Assembly: GCA_003254885.1 (NCBI GenBank)
Contig: QANT01007205.1
Coordinates: forward strand, 1-50,739
Reading direction: 5' to 3'
Length of the DNA stretch: 50,739 bases
From: Purshia tridentata
Lineage: Eukaryota; Streptophyta; Magnoliopsida; Rosales; Rosaceae
The translations under genes and the position numbers were made by a program. Shown piece by piece: positions 10,156 through 20,954 of this stretch (positions are counted from its first letter, which is position 1; the number at the start of each line of letters is the position of its first letter). The notes beneath the pieces were generated by a model, which searched no databases, was not told where the DNA came from, and worked only from the letters and a program-made list of their open reading frames with translations.

Positions 10156-11091
10156 GAATTTCTTGGCTATGTGGCCTTGAGTACCACAGCTCTGACAGTA
10201 ACCTAGGTACGGATGAAAAGGTGGACAAGTGCCTTGGGGAGGAGGGTGGGGTGTAAATGATCAATTGAAGGGTGCTAGAACAGGCCGCTAGTTTGTGGTG
10301 TTGCGGTTGTTGTGACTAGGGGAGGGACACCAGTTGTTGTTGTTGGGGCCAGAGGGGCGCCAATTTGGAGGTGCTCGATGGGTGGCATGAGCAGTAGGTG
10401 GAAATGGAGCAGAGGACTTGGTTTGTGTTTGGAGTGCAACTTCAAAAATGAGAAGCTTCTCATGAAGCTCATCAAAGGAAATAGGGTTGTCACGGGCCTG
10501 GATAGCTCTTACTAGCTTTTTGTATTCATCAAACAATTCAGCCAAAATTTTCTCTGTGAGGTCTTTATCGTCCATTGGGGCGACTAGAATGGCTAGTTCA
10601 TGCGCTCTCCCTTTGAGAATTTGGAGAAACTCAGTAATACTTAGTGAGCCTTTGGTGAGATTTTTGAGCGAAGCTTTGACTTGCTGCAAGCGTCCATGAG
10701 ATGGTTTGGCATATGTGTTTGCGAGAATAGTCCAAGCTTCTCCGGCAATAGTTGCGTGGGCCACAAAAGGAATTATGGTTGTTGAAAGTGACGCTATTAT
10801 GGCATTGAGGAGAAGTTGATCTTGTCGAATCCACAGATTGTATGCAGGATTAGGAGCTGGAATGTTGTTTGTGGTAATATTCTGTGATGGGCAGGGTTTT
10901 GAACCATCAATGAACCCCTGCAGGTCATATCCTATGAACAAGGTTTGAAACTGTAGTTTCCATGAGATGTAATTAGTGCCTGTGAGTTTGAGCGGAGCTT
11001 GAGCAGCAACATTGAAAGCAATGAAGTGTGATTCATTAGTACGGATGGGGTTTGAGGAATTGAAGTTGGTGACTGTGGGAATATCGCCCAT
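10156..11091 (-). pseudogene. Copia 1 gag (UBN2-type capsid and degenerate zinc knuckle)
   Basis: The likely start is the ATG at 11089-11091; the open frame extends upstream only through non-ATG codons close to the primer site. The N-terminal half has the Copia gag pattern: LKLTGTNYISWKLQFQTLF near residue 35 and a helical capsid region ending near residue 230. An in-frame TAG (10288-10290) and a further TGA interrupt the reading frame before the nucleic-acid-binding knuckle. The knuckle reads C-x2-C-x4-H, but the fourth ligand, normally Cys, is Phe (codon at 10156-10158). Gag would form the virus-like particle; this copy cannot. Confidence 0.88.
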
Positions 11092-11143
11092 AGTGAAAGG
11101 TGGAGAGGAGAGAAAAAAAAACGAGGGAAGTGAATGGATCACA

Positions 11144-11155
11144 GCTCTGATACCA
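11144..11155 (-). other. Primer binding site (initiator tRNA-Met) of Copia 1
   Basis: The minus strand reads TGGTATCAGAGC, the standard plant Copia site complementary to the 3' end of initiator tRNA-Met. It directly abuts the LTR. Confidence 0.95.
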
Positions 11156-11369
11156 TGATAAGGTTGTATACTTGTTTTGAAATATTGCTATCTAATTTCA
11201 TTGATGTGAGTTAAGTTTATATACAAGGTATAACACATCTAACCAATAACTAGAAACAAGGAGAAAGACTTGGTCAGCAAATCACCAAGAGATCAAACTG
11301 TTACAATCAGATTACAATTCAAATTCAAACTGACCAACGTATTCAAAAATATTCGGACATCGTACAATA
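11156..11369 (-). repeat. Copia 1 5' LTR
   Basis: Direct repeat of 1364-1577 and of the same length. The tRNA primer binding site follows it on the minus strand. Confidence 0.93.
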
Positions 11370-11374
11370 ATTAA
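11370..11374. repeat. Target site duplication, right (Copia 1)
   Basis: ATTAA, matching 1359-1363. Confidence 0.85.
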
Positions 11375-13240
11375 TGGGTTCCTTAAATCTTCATTTTTAA
11401 CAGAGACCCACTAAAAGGCTCGGGCTCTCTTAGAAGTCATGTATTTGTTTGGCGGGCAACTCAGAGTCTTGATTTTAACTAGGGCTTATTTATTCATCTT
11501 TATAAAAGAGACCAGCGCCAAACTCCTTCAAAATACAAGACCCTGCATTCCAGGAAAACAGGACCTACATCAGATAACTACATCAGAGAAGTCCCATCAT
11601 CCCATCACGTGAAGAGGAAAAGGGTAAGGACTTGACCCCTGGCTCTTTGTTTACTCTTTCTTTTAGCATCCTCTAGTTACCTTGTCTTATCTTAGAATTA
11701 AATATTCCAAAGAAAGCAAAGATAATCAAGTCGACGATTCACATGGTACTCAGGAAACCAATACTTATTTTTCTTTTAGAGTTTTGATCAAAGATTTTTC
11801 TTTTATTAATTTTATTACCCTTTATGACTTATGTCATCCTTTTAAATCAACTGGCTTGTTACAGTATATCACTCTTTGGAACGAGATATATCTTTCACAA
11901 AAGTCAAGGGTAGTCACACCTAGGTACATCTACTTTGACTATTTTGCTTATCTCTCTTCTTTTCTCTTTCTTTTGAATGCAAGCCTTTAATCTAATCCAC
12001 TTCTTATTGTGTATTACATGGAATTGTGGAGGCCTTGTCCTTCAAGTGGCTTAGTTACGGCGACATCATCATTCTTACATATATTTTTTTTCTTTTGCAA
12101 TGCAAGAAAAGCATACAGGGAACTCTCTTCTTTACTGAGGCTCCAGATTCAAAGGTTGCTACTTTTATTTTGCAAAGAGGAGAAATAATTTATTTTGTTC
12201 CAGCTCTTTCAAATTTACCATCTATTTTGTTTCTTTGCATGCAACCTTAAACCATGTTGGTCTAAGTAATTACATATTTTGAAACTCAATGCACCATGGA
12301 TTCGGTTGAATTTGTTCGGTGCTTGAGATATATGGATTCAGCAGATTCTTTTATGGTTTCATCCGAAACCAATTGAGAGAAAATGCATGGACCAATAATT
12401 AAAGGAACGTCATTTACCTGAAAATGGCTAGTGATGGTAGATGCATATTGCTCTCCTTCCTTCTTAGTCAGCCTCTTTAAACAGCCCTTCGGTGTATTTT
12501 TCCTCTCTATTTTTTTTTCTACTTTGCTGCCCCTTTTATAGGCAACATAAGGTGGTAGAGGATTAGCTATGAATTCAAAGCTGGCAGATAGATAACAAAA
12601 CTCCTGCATCTATCCTTTATTTTATATTTTATTTTCCTCTTTGCATTTATCCTCTTTTTGAAACAGCTGTACTTATCTTACCTTATTTTTATCTTGCAAT
12701 ATTTTTTTTAACCTTATCATTATTATATTTTTTTTGTGAAATTTTTATATTTCAACTCTATTGATCCTAGTTCTACTCTATAGCTTGTGTGAATGATAAT
12801 TACAAAAAGAATACAAGTGTTTTTATCAAGAAATCAGCCAAGCCAAATGTTGAATCTAACACATTCGTTCTAGCTGAAAAGGTTAGTTGGCTGAGGAAGG
12901 AGGGAGGGAGATAGTGAGAGATTAGATGAGAGAGATTGAGAAAAAAAAAAAAGCTATAGTTAAAAAAATTGGGTTTTGAATGAAGAGTATTATAGATATT
13001 TCACATAAAAAAGGACTAAAAACCTTAGTTTTAGGAGAGGGGGTCAAAAAGAGGTTATTCAATTAAATTACCCAAAAAATTGTTGAGAGAGAGAGAAAGA
13101 AGGAGGAGGAGGAGGGATTGATTGAAAAAATGGGCCATGTCACATAACTGATGCGAATTGGGAAGGGAAATTGCCTCAGGTAGCCCAAATAAACACCAAA
13201 ATGACTTTTTTACACCTTACAAAAATTTTAGGACTTTTCT
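11375..13240. other. Unassigned AT-rich stretch
   Basis: No transposon domain or clear gene is visible. A TATAAAAG box lies at 11501-11508 and is followed by a leader-like segment with a possible splice donor (AAAAGGGTAAGG near 11625), so a promoter fragment is possible. A minus-strand open frame of 107 codons at 12286-12609 has Lys-rich composition and a donor-like CAGGTAAAT within it, but no family is recognised. GA-rich low-complexity runs occur at 12895-12950 and 13085-13115. Confidence 0.5.
11501..11508 (+). promoter_or_regulatory. Possible TATA box
   Basis: TATAAAAG on the plus strand, about 30 bp upstream of an A/C-rich leader-like sequence. No coding exon can be linked to it, so this is weak support only. 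Confidence 0.25.
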
Positions 13241-14331
13241 AGCTTTTTGTCCCAAATGTGGACAAATATGCCCCCACCCCACCCACTAACATCCATCTCC
13301 ACCTCTGTTAATCTACTCCATTCTGTCAGTATGTCTAAACCATTCCAGTTAACTTCCAAACCAAACCCCGTTAGCTCATGTAAACTGCAGTAACCTCCCA
13401 TTATTCCAGTCAACTTCCAAAGCAAATCGTAGCTTGTGTGACCTTGCGAACACTGTGTACGAACCAGAGGGGCAAGACAGAGAGACAGCAGCGATGAGGA
13501 AGACTGACGTTGACATCAGAGCTGAGGGTTCGTGACGTTCCCCATCTCCCGTGCGCTAGAGCTCCATTGCCAGCTGAAGGTCGCCATAACCAAAAGTGGG
13601 TCTACTGATTTTTGGCGGGAAGGTCAGATTTTTTAACTTTTTTGTTGTTGTTGTTACATTTGAGTTCAGGTTTTGGGTTGGGAGAGTGGATGTTTTGTGG
13701 AGAGTTCACTGGGACTCTTATTTGGGGTTTTTCTGTTTTGGGATTTTTCTTTTTTGTTTGAGAAGTTGGTGTTTAACTTACAGAACCTGAAAAAAAAACA
13801 AGTTTTGTGCTTGGCATCATATTTGAAAATGGGATTAGACTTAGCAGGATATACAAATATTTCTTGTACAATCTGTCAATTGGTCTGAGAGTTGTACAAA
13901 TATGCAATTATGGTTAAAGACATATATGTAGAAGATGCAAGACAGGTTTCTCAATGATTTCTCTTGCATTTGAAACTCATGATATTGTGCAATACAACTT
14001 ATGGCAGTATGTATATATATGGTATTGTTTTAGTTTATCCACAGATTAGTATATAAATCAGTCCATTTTGTTAATGGATAATCTAGCTTATTTTGTAGGA
14101 TATAGTACATGATTTAAAAGAAGAAGCAAGCCAAAATAATTGAGTTGTTAGATAATTTTCAAATAATCCAATGTTGTCCTCTCTTAAAGCCGTAATGTAC
14201 GTTATGTAGGACTGTTGTTAGCTTTTGGGACTGTCTTTGTTGTCTTACAGTCATTGACATGATTACATTTGAGGGCATGAGATGCACTTATGCGGTCGAC
14301 GATTAATGCGCTAGCAAGTATTGGAATGCTA

Positions 14332-14439
14332 TGTCCACACATTGTCCGCACATTGTCGACACATTGTTCACACATTGTCCACACAGTCTGCACATTGTCC
14401 ACAGATTGTCCACATATCTTCCACCCATTGTTTGCAAAT
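14332..14439 (+). repeat. 11-bp tandem array (TGTCCACACAT)
   Basis: Ten consecutive units start at 14332, 14343, 14354, 14365, 14376, 14387 (9 bp), 14396, 14407, 14418 and 14429. The consensus is TGTCCACACAT, and units become more degenerate rightward. The array sits just upstream of the splice acceptor TTTTCAG (14524-14530) that opens the DUF1985 exon, so it lies in an intron or leader rather than in coding sequence. Confidence 0.93.
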
Positions 14440-14530
14440 AGTCAGAAAGTTTTTGAATTTTATTTCCACAATTTGTTTACAGATTGGCTATACCATGTCT
14501 ACAAATTAATGTTTGTCCACACCTTTTCAG

Positions 14531-15519
14531 GAAATGTTGGGTGGGTCGAATTGAAGTGCAAATGCCCTCCACACTCTGCCAGGATTAATTGTCAGTCACT
14601 GGTCACTGAGGGCATCCGAACATTAAGGGACATGTTCACAACTGAAGAAATGGATAGATTCCGAGGCAGTTGTTTTGGCCATTTCCTTGCTGTTGAGGAC
14701 CGGTTTACATTCAGTGCACAACTTGTGCATCAGCTGCTGCTTCGGTAGGCACATTGCGAAGATGACCACGGTGATGGCATGGTCATGATGCTGTCGAACC
14801 GGCATGTTGTGTGGTTTGGGAAGAGAGAGTTTGCCCTTATAACGGGGCTTTGTTTTGGACCGCAACCGGAAATAGACTTCAAGAGTTACCCAACAGTGAA
14901 GAGATGAACGAAGCCTGTCATCTGAAGGCAACATATTTCTCCAAACGAAAGGCCGTGACCAAGAATGAGCTAGATGTAGTGTTTCATTCTTGCCAGGATA
15001 GTGAGGATAGATATAGGTTCGGGCTGCTATATTTTTTAAACTTTGTCTTGGTGGGAAAACAGAAGAACAACATCATCGACCTCCGGTTCCTAAAGCTTGT
15101 TGAGAATGTGGAAGATTTTTGTAATTTCCCTTGGGGTATAGTTTCCTATGGTTCGATGATGGAGGCATATAGACTTCTAAATTTCTGATATAGGTATGAA
15201 AGGGCTGAGCGTGAAGGGAAAAAATCGATTGATTACGAACTGACTGGCTTCCCTTTAGCACTGCAGGTAACGAGTTAGTACATTTACTTGTTTTTGCCGC
15301 GTGGTCTAATTGTGCTGTATTGTAAAGTTGTCGAACATGCTCTGATACCCCTAGTCTTTTATCTCCTAAGTTTGGGCTTATGAATGTCTTCCCAGCTTGT
15401 CCTCCGCTGGTGATGCTATTAGGGTTTCAAGTGACGCTCTTCCCTGTATTTTGTGGTGGTGGAACTCTGGTGGCATGTCCTTTAAGCAGCTAATGACCAG
15501 TGTGCTTATATTTGATGAG
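14531..15519 (+). pseudogene. DUF1985-domain exons of a Ulp1-type transposon gene
   Basis: After the acceptor at 14524-14530 the frame shows CFGHFLAVEDRFTFSAQLVHQLLLR, then WFGKREFALITGLCFGP, then FLKLVENVEDFCNFPWGIVSYGSM and GFPLALQ. A second exon (15371-15519) gives WAYECLPSLSS and ends at GATGAG|GTAAGC. This is the plant DUF1985 pattern, which normally precedes a C48 (Ulp1) peptidase domain in transposon-borne genes. Damage seen: TAG at 14746-14748 in place of a probable Gln, a frameshift near 14880-14900 and TGA at 15186-15188. The acceptor before 15371 does not keep the expected phase. First exons upstream were not identified. Confidence 0.8.
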
Positions 15520-16344
15520 GTAAGCTATGACACACGTGCACCTCATAGCCTATGCTTTAATGTTAGAAAATGAAGCTAAATCGGTATTTGTTTCATTTGC
15601 AAATATTTATTATTATACCTGCGGTTGGTTGATTTGTCGTACTTGGTAATGGTTTTGGTTTCAATCAATTATTACATGCTTCTGTTTTCATTTAGGTTTT
15701 TAATTGATCTAATTTATTTTTTGGGAGTTGTATGATCGAAAAATCTGCCTTTTATGATAAATTTAGAGACTACACTGTCTAATAGTAAAATAAATCTTTA
15801 ATCAATGTGCAATTGGCTCTAATCTTACTTGGTAAGTTGCTTATATCATACCCAAGGGTGGGTTAATCAATTTTTTGGCTCAAGGTTGCTGACCACTCAA
15901 TGAATCAGATTAATTGAATGAATGAGTTTGTTCCTGCGAATGGAATATATATTAATGAATCGGCCTAAACAGTAATTAAGGCTATTTTGGTTTTGGAATA
16001 TTCATTTATATCAATTTTGCTTATATAATGCCATATAGCAAATACAATTTGTCTATATATACATAGTTTGATGGTGCAGCGACAAATGAAGTGTCGAAGC
16101 TTTTGCTCTTGTCCGACGACACATTGTCTGCACTGTGTCCACACTTTGTCCTCGTCCCCACACTTTATAAAATGATAGCACCTCCCTTCTAATGGACTGA
16201 TTGCTTGCATGTGTCTATTTGAACATGCTACATTTTATCCAAAACATGTAAATATAATTTTTTCTATCTTAATTTTTGGGTTGCAACTTTCATATGCTTG
16301 ATTGTTGGATAAGGAAGCTAAAGCGGTGTTCATTGGGTTTGCAG

Positions 16345-17831
16345 GAAGACTTGGACCTGCATGTGATTGAGCCCACAGAATAGGAGAAGTCTGCTGCATG
16401 TTGGAATCGGCAATGGGACGAGCCTGACCTTGAAGAGCAAAGGTTGAATGTTGAAAACAACGCAGCAGTAGGTGGAACAACATCCGCTGCCAATGCTTCA
16501 CAGCCCACGATCCCTAACTAGCTGCGAGACTCCACTCTTGTAAGCCTGCATTTCTATATATTTAGTGAAATCACCCTGTGAATTTGAAATGCAGGGACTG
16601 AATATGCCTAGAGTGTTTTGTTACTGATTAGGCTATCATTTCAACTTTCCTGGATTAACCACTATGGTTAACCCTTTCAGGTTTCCATTTTAAAGCAATG
16701 AATTTGACAGTTTATAATCTATCACACTGTGCTTCTTTACAAGTGGTGGACACGTGATGTAGAAAGAGTGGACAAATGGTGGACACATTATATGGTTTTT
16801 CTGGGCTACTCCTTCTGGCTTGTCCATGATGTGTCTGCTGCCTATACACTACTTGGCCTTGTCTATAGGTTTTGAAAAAGTTGATTGTTTATCGTTTTAA
16901 CTAACTTGATGGGTTAATTACTTTCCTAGGTGGCGATGATGGAGGCATTTTCTGAGAGGTTTCAAAGGGACCTTGTGCAAGTGAAGAATGAAGTGATGGC
17001 CGAGGTGAAGGCTGAAATGCAAGAGGTGAAGGGTTTATTGGCTGAGGTGAAGCACATGTTGGCGCCCCCAGCCAAGGCCCAGTCCAATGAACCTCGGATT
17101 CCCGGGGAGGCCCTACATGGGAGTCCCACTACCGGCTGCTCAACCAACGAGCGGGTGCACACTTGCAATGAAGAAGATGACGGTCCGCTGGGTTTAGAAG
17201 ACTTTGGACTCCACAACTTGGCAGGAATAAACACCGTCCCCGGTCCCTCCCTCCCCACTGAAGAAGTGAAGCGGGATAATTTCAAGCTTCCTATTGATAA
17301 GTCCACAGCTGATCCCATGGAGGAGGTTGCCACCATAGCAAAATCATATGTGGCAGCAGATGAGGCCCAAGTGTGGAAGGAGACAGCAGACAATGTCCTC
17401 AGCATCTTGGAACTCTAGCTTATATGTTGCAACACTACTGTAGTGGGTGTTCCCCCTGCATATTGTGATGATAACTACGTTGATGTTTACCAACAAATCA
17501 GTCAGGTGGTTGGGAAGTGGAAAGACGATCCTGCAGGTACAGCATCCTTTGACCACGACGACGAGGAGGGTGGCCCAGGTGGCAATGATTATGTTGGTAT
17601 CATTAGTTGCTCAAATGTTGCGTCGACAGATTCGACAAGCATGGCCATTAGGGGTCGCAGCCTTAGAACCAAGAAGCGAGCCAATAAATTGAAGTCCCCT
17701 TTTATTGATACTTCTAAGAAGCGGAAGTCGGGGCATGAGCCAGTGAAGCTTAATCCTCTTGGTCAATACAAGGCTTTGGGTATCATGAATGACTTCCTCA
17801 CCTTCCTTCATTATTGGGATGCAAACCCCAG
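16345..17831 (+). pseudogene. Middle exons of the DUF1985/Ulp1 gene
   Basis: Exon 16345-16539 (after TTTGCAG, before GTAAGC) reads DLDLHVIEPTE and then a TAG at 16381-16383, with another TAG at 16519-16521. Exon 16930-17831 (after CCTAG, before GTATCC) joins in phase. It encodes a heptad-like helix, FQRDLVQVKNEVMAEVKAEM, an acidic linker, a basic KKRANKLK/KKRK stretch that could be a nuclear signal, and LGQYKALGIMNDFL. A TAG at 17416-17418 interrupts it. Variable acidic and coiled linkers between DUF1985 and the peptidase are usual in this family. Confidence 0.72.
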
Positions 17832-17927
17832 GTATCCATTTGTAACACCCCTTTTCCTTCTCATTTGAAAGATATGGTGCATATGCATATTTTATTCAGT
17901 GCTTAGTTGGTGTTATATTTGTGGCAG

Positions 17928-19654
17928 TGAGACACTGCACATTGGCAATGGTCTCAATGTTGACCGGAAGTTCATGCATCGCCTCCTCACTCCTACATCG
18001 TTGATTAGCACAGACGTAAGCTAAACTTATTTATTTTTTAAAAAAATCTCATTTTACCTGACAAATTACATATACTTGAATTAAATTCTGATCCTAATAT
18101 GCCTCACTATTTGGAAATGTGGTTCCATAATGTCTTGTAGCACATAGAAACAGCATTGTTACTGCTACGGAGGCGGCAGTTGGATCACCCGGACATTTTC
18201 AGTACGAGATGGATGACGGTTGATTGTGTTTTCTCGGTAAGCATCCGTACGTGTTGAGTGTCAATATTTGAATATTATGTCTACAGCGTCCTCGTCCAGA
18301 TACGTACTCGATCATTTTTTAAATTTAATAAAGGCAGAGAAATAATGGACAAATGATGGACAGCATGTGGACACAAAAAGATGTGTTTTTCAACTTCTGA
18401 TTTGTGGCATTGTCCATGCTTGTCCACTTTTTGTCGAATTTAGTCCACCTTTTGTGCACTTGTCCGCCACTTGCTGTCCATCCTATGTCCACTTGTCGGC
18501 CACGTGTTGTCCACCTGTGATGACAAGTTGTTTTAACAAGTTTGTGTCCACAATTTGTCCATTATTTGTTCACCATCTGTCTATCTTCCGCAAGCATTTA
18601 AAAATGAGACGTCTGCACTTCAGAAAATTTCATTATCTCTATATGTTAACTGGGGGCTGCATAGTGTGCGTATTATTGTAAATTCTAGTAAGTTTAGGCA
18701 AACAAGGTAAACCATAGGTGTCTTTGGTGTAAACCCTTAGCTACGCTTGTAAATTGTATCTATTCTGCTACCACGCAGGGGCAAGTCGTAGTTGATCTTG
18801 TAATGCCTTGTTATACGCATGACCATACAGGTGCAAGTCGACATTGCCTATTTGTTGTCTGCACGTTGGCTGTACATTTTCACTTGCATGCTTTTAGTCA
18901 CTGCATGGCTTGGGTGAGTGAATTGTGTGCTTATGGTAAAATGTAGCTGCATAATATGTCGTTTCCTACTCTTGCAGTACCTCATGACTATGTCGTTCGC
19001 ACCTTCCAAAGCCCAATGGACAAGGGTAGCAAAATCAAAACCGTCAGCAATTCCCATCGGCTTGCTCCGCTTTGTGGCTGGCTCGAACCCACCTTATGGT
19101 CTGCCATGGTTTGGGCTGGACAAGGTCTTCCGTCCACTAAATATCTCTAGGAAACATTAGTGTGCTGTGGCCATTGACCTCCTGACTCGTAAACTATATG
19201 TGTACGATTCGAATGTCGAGCTCCATGCAGATCGCAAAATAGAGAATGCATTGCAGCCTCTGTCTACATTGCTATCGGCCATTCTTAGACAGGCTGGGTT
19301 CTATGCTCGCCGTGTTGAGTTGGTTTGTGATGCAGAGCCATGGCCTGTGGAACGCATGCTCGGTATTCCTCAACAGATGGACGGGTGAGCATGCCATTAA
19401 TACATTGAATTATTATGTTTACGTATTACCATGCATGTGCATTAATTCCTATGGCTGGCCTCCTGTTTAACGTATGCATATAAAAATTGTTTTGGACCTT
19501 CTTATTCAGGGGCGACTGTGGGATCTTTACAGTGAAGTTTATTAAGTTCTTATCTGTTGGCAAGCCTCTTAATGAGTGTACACAGGAAAAGATTGGTTGG
19601 TTCCGGCTCAGCTTAGCTTTGGACATGTATGCTTGCACGGGTGGCAATGTATAG
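17928..19654 (+). pseudogene. Ulp1-like (C48) cysteine protease domain exons
   Basis: Exons 17928-18015, 18141-18236, 18978-19384 and 19510-19654 have GT-AG borders and keep phase. They encode the C48 core: DRKFMHRLLTP, HIETALLLLRRRQLDHP, LPWFGLDKVFRPLNISRKH, KLYVYDSN and GDCGIFTVKFIKF. The catalytic set is visible: His (codon 19155-19157), Asp in YDSN (19206-19208), Gln (19374-19376) six residues before Cys, and Cys in GDCG (19517-19519). The codon after the His, Trp in the family, is TAG (19158-19160), so the copy is dead despite an intact triad. Known relatives are SUMO/ubiquitin-like proteases carried by plant Mutator-like elements, for example Kaonashi, and by other transposons. Its role in transposition is unknown. 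Confidence 0.85.
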
Positions 19655-20954
19655 ACTGCTGTCGCTAGTGGATGATGACTGCCTCTTGTGCAAACTAGAC
19701 TTTTGGTAGAATAGTGTACTGTACATGCACTTTGGCAAAACTCTGTGTGATTATGACCATTTCAGCAGGGTCGTGTCGTCAACGTTATTGCGAGTGACGG
19801 CAGGCCGAGACCCACCTTTTGTACATGCACGCCATAGGTGATTGGGGTCTACTCGCATTCTTTTTAAATTGCACAGGAACGTTAGTTATAACAAAACTCA
19901 TTGAGGAGCATATAAGTATTGAGAAGTAGAGCGAATGTATCATTAAATTAAGAATATAGTGTTTCACATTTTTAGGCACTCTTGAGTCCTCCCCTAAGTG
20001 GTCGAATCAATTCCCAAACCCTTTGCATAGCGTTTTTGGTCAGATAAATAACTTTTAACTATAGTTAGGACTAAAGACGAATCAGCTGTAAGGGACAACC
20101 TCCCTAGGTGTCAAATAATAACGTCTAATTTTTTCAAGTTTAAGGACGCAGACAAAAAGTGAACAAACTCCAGACAATACATGGGCACCAAAAATAAAAA
20201 ACTGACTGCAACACATCATAAACTGCTGCATTTTGTATATGTGCCTTGCCCACATTGGCTATGAGACCATTGTCATGGGAAGCTTATTATTTGTAGTCGA
20301 TAATGTTTTTTTTGCAGTTGGAAACTAGTAAGGCCAAATTTTTTGTGACTTCAGTGAATTGCAATGCGTTCATTGTTAGTTGAAAAGAAATGCGAAATGT
20401 TTGCATTATTAGCTTACGCTGATTGAATAATCAATTAGTTTGGAATCAACACACACAAAGGGGACAAAAGATGGACAAATTGTTGATGCTATTGTCCATG
20501 CTATTTTTTTTTCCATTTTCTGTCCACCTGTTGGCTCCCTTAGTCAAAACTTTTATTCAACAAGCATGTCAATCAGATTTTTAAAATTATGCGGACCATA
20601 CAAAACATGTCCACACAATGCCATTAACTATTGCAGCCACTTTTGCATTTCTGTATCCTCACTTTCTGTACTTAGTTTCCACGTATTTTGTCGGTTGTCT
20701 ACACATGAGAAAATCCCAGCATATATACATATATGAAGCAAAAGTTTTATACTTAATAGCACGTACAATATCAACCTACATACTAACATCTGCATCATTG
20801 CAACATAACAGGAACACAAGTTTGACAAGTCTGCACGCCAAAGGCATTTCCACAGATTCGCAAAATAACACAAACATATATCGCGTTCGCACAACTTACC
20901 CAAACGCTTAGCAAGTCCACAATTTTGCATACGTCTTAAGACAACACGTGATGC
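19655..20954. other. Intergenic stretch between Ulp1 gene and coiled-coil gene
   Basis: The two genes converge on this 1.3-kb AT-rich stretch. It contains a motif cluster at 20455-20540, with AAAGATGGACAAA and CTGTCCACCTG in opposite orientations, and ATGTCCACAC near 20607. No gene is recognised. Confidence 0.6.

Larger units (their letters stand above)
1364..11369 (-). mobile_element. Copia LTR retrotransposon 1 (decayed, host of nested solo LTRs)
   Basis: Two 214-bp direct repeats (1364-1577 and 11156-11369) flank a minus-strand gag-protease-integrase-RT-RNase H order, which is the Ty1/Copia order. A primer binding site complementary to initiator tRNA-Met (TGGTATCAGAGC on the minus strand) abuts the right LTR. 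A G-rich polypurine tract abuts the left LTR. Both sides carry the 5-bp duplication ATTAA. Removing the two solo LTRs nested in its RNase H leaves roughly 4.9 kb, typical for Copia. The gag resembles the Ale/Retrofit type, but that lineage assignment is tentative. Many stops and frameshifts mean it cannot be autonomous. Confidence 0.95.

Noticed and set aside
12286..12609. 107-codon minus-strand frame as a gene
   Set aside because: No family resemblance, no promoter, and a donor-like site inside. It is noted only as an unassigned frame.
14290..14530. N-terminal extension of the DUF1985 frame through the 11-bp array
   Set aside because: The array reads as His/Thr/Cys-rich repeats in every frame and ends at a good splice acceptor, so it is more likely intron or leader than protein.
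17983..17998. CACTCCTACA as a second CACTA terminus
   Set aside because: It lies inside a conserved Ulp1 exon and lacks AACGGTT subterminal repeats, so the match is coincidental.
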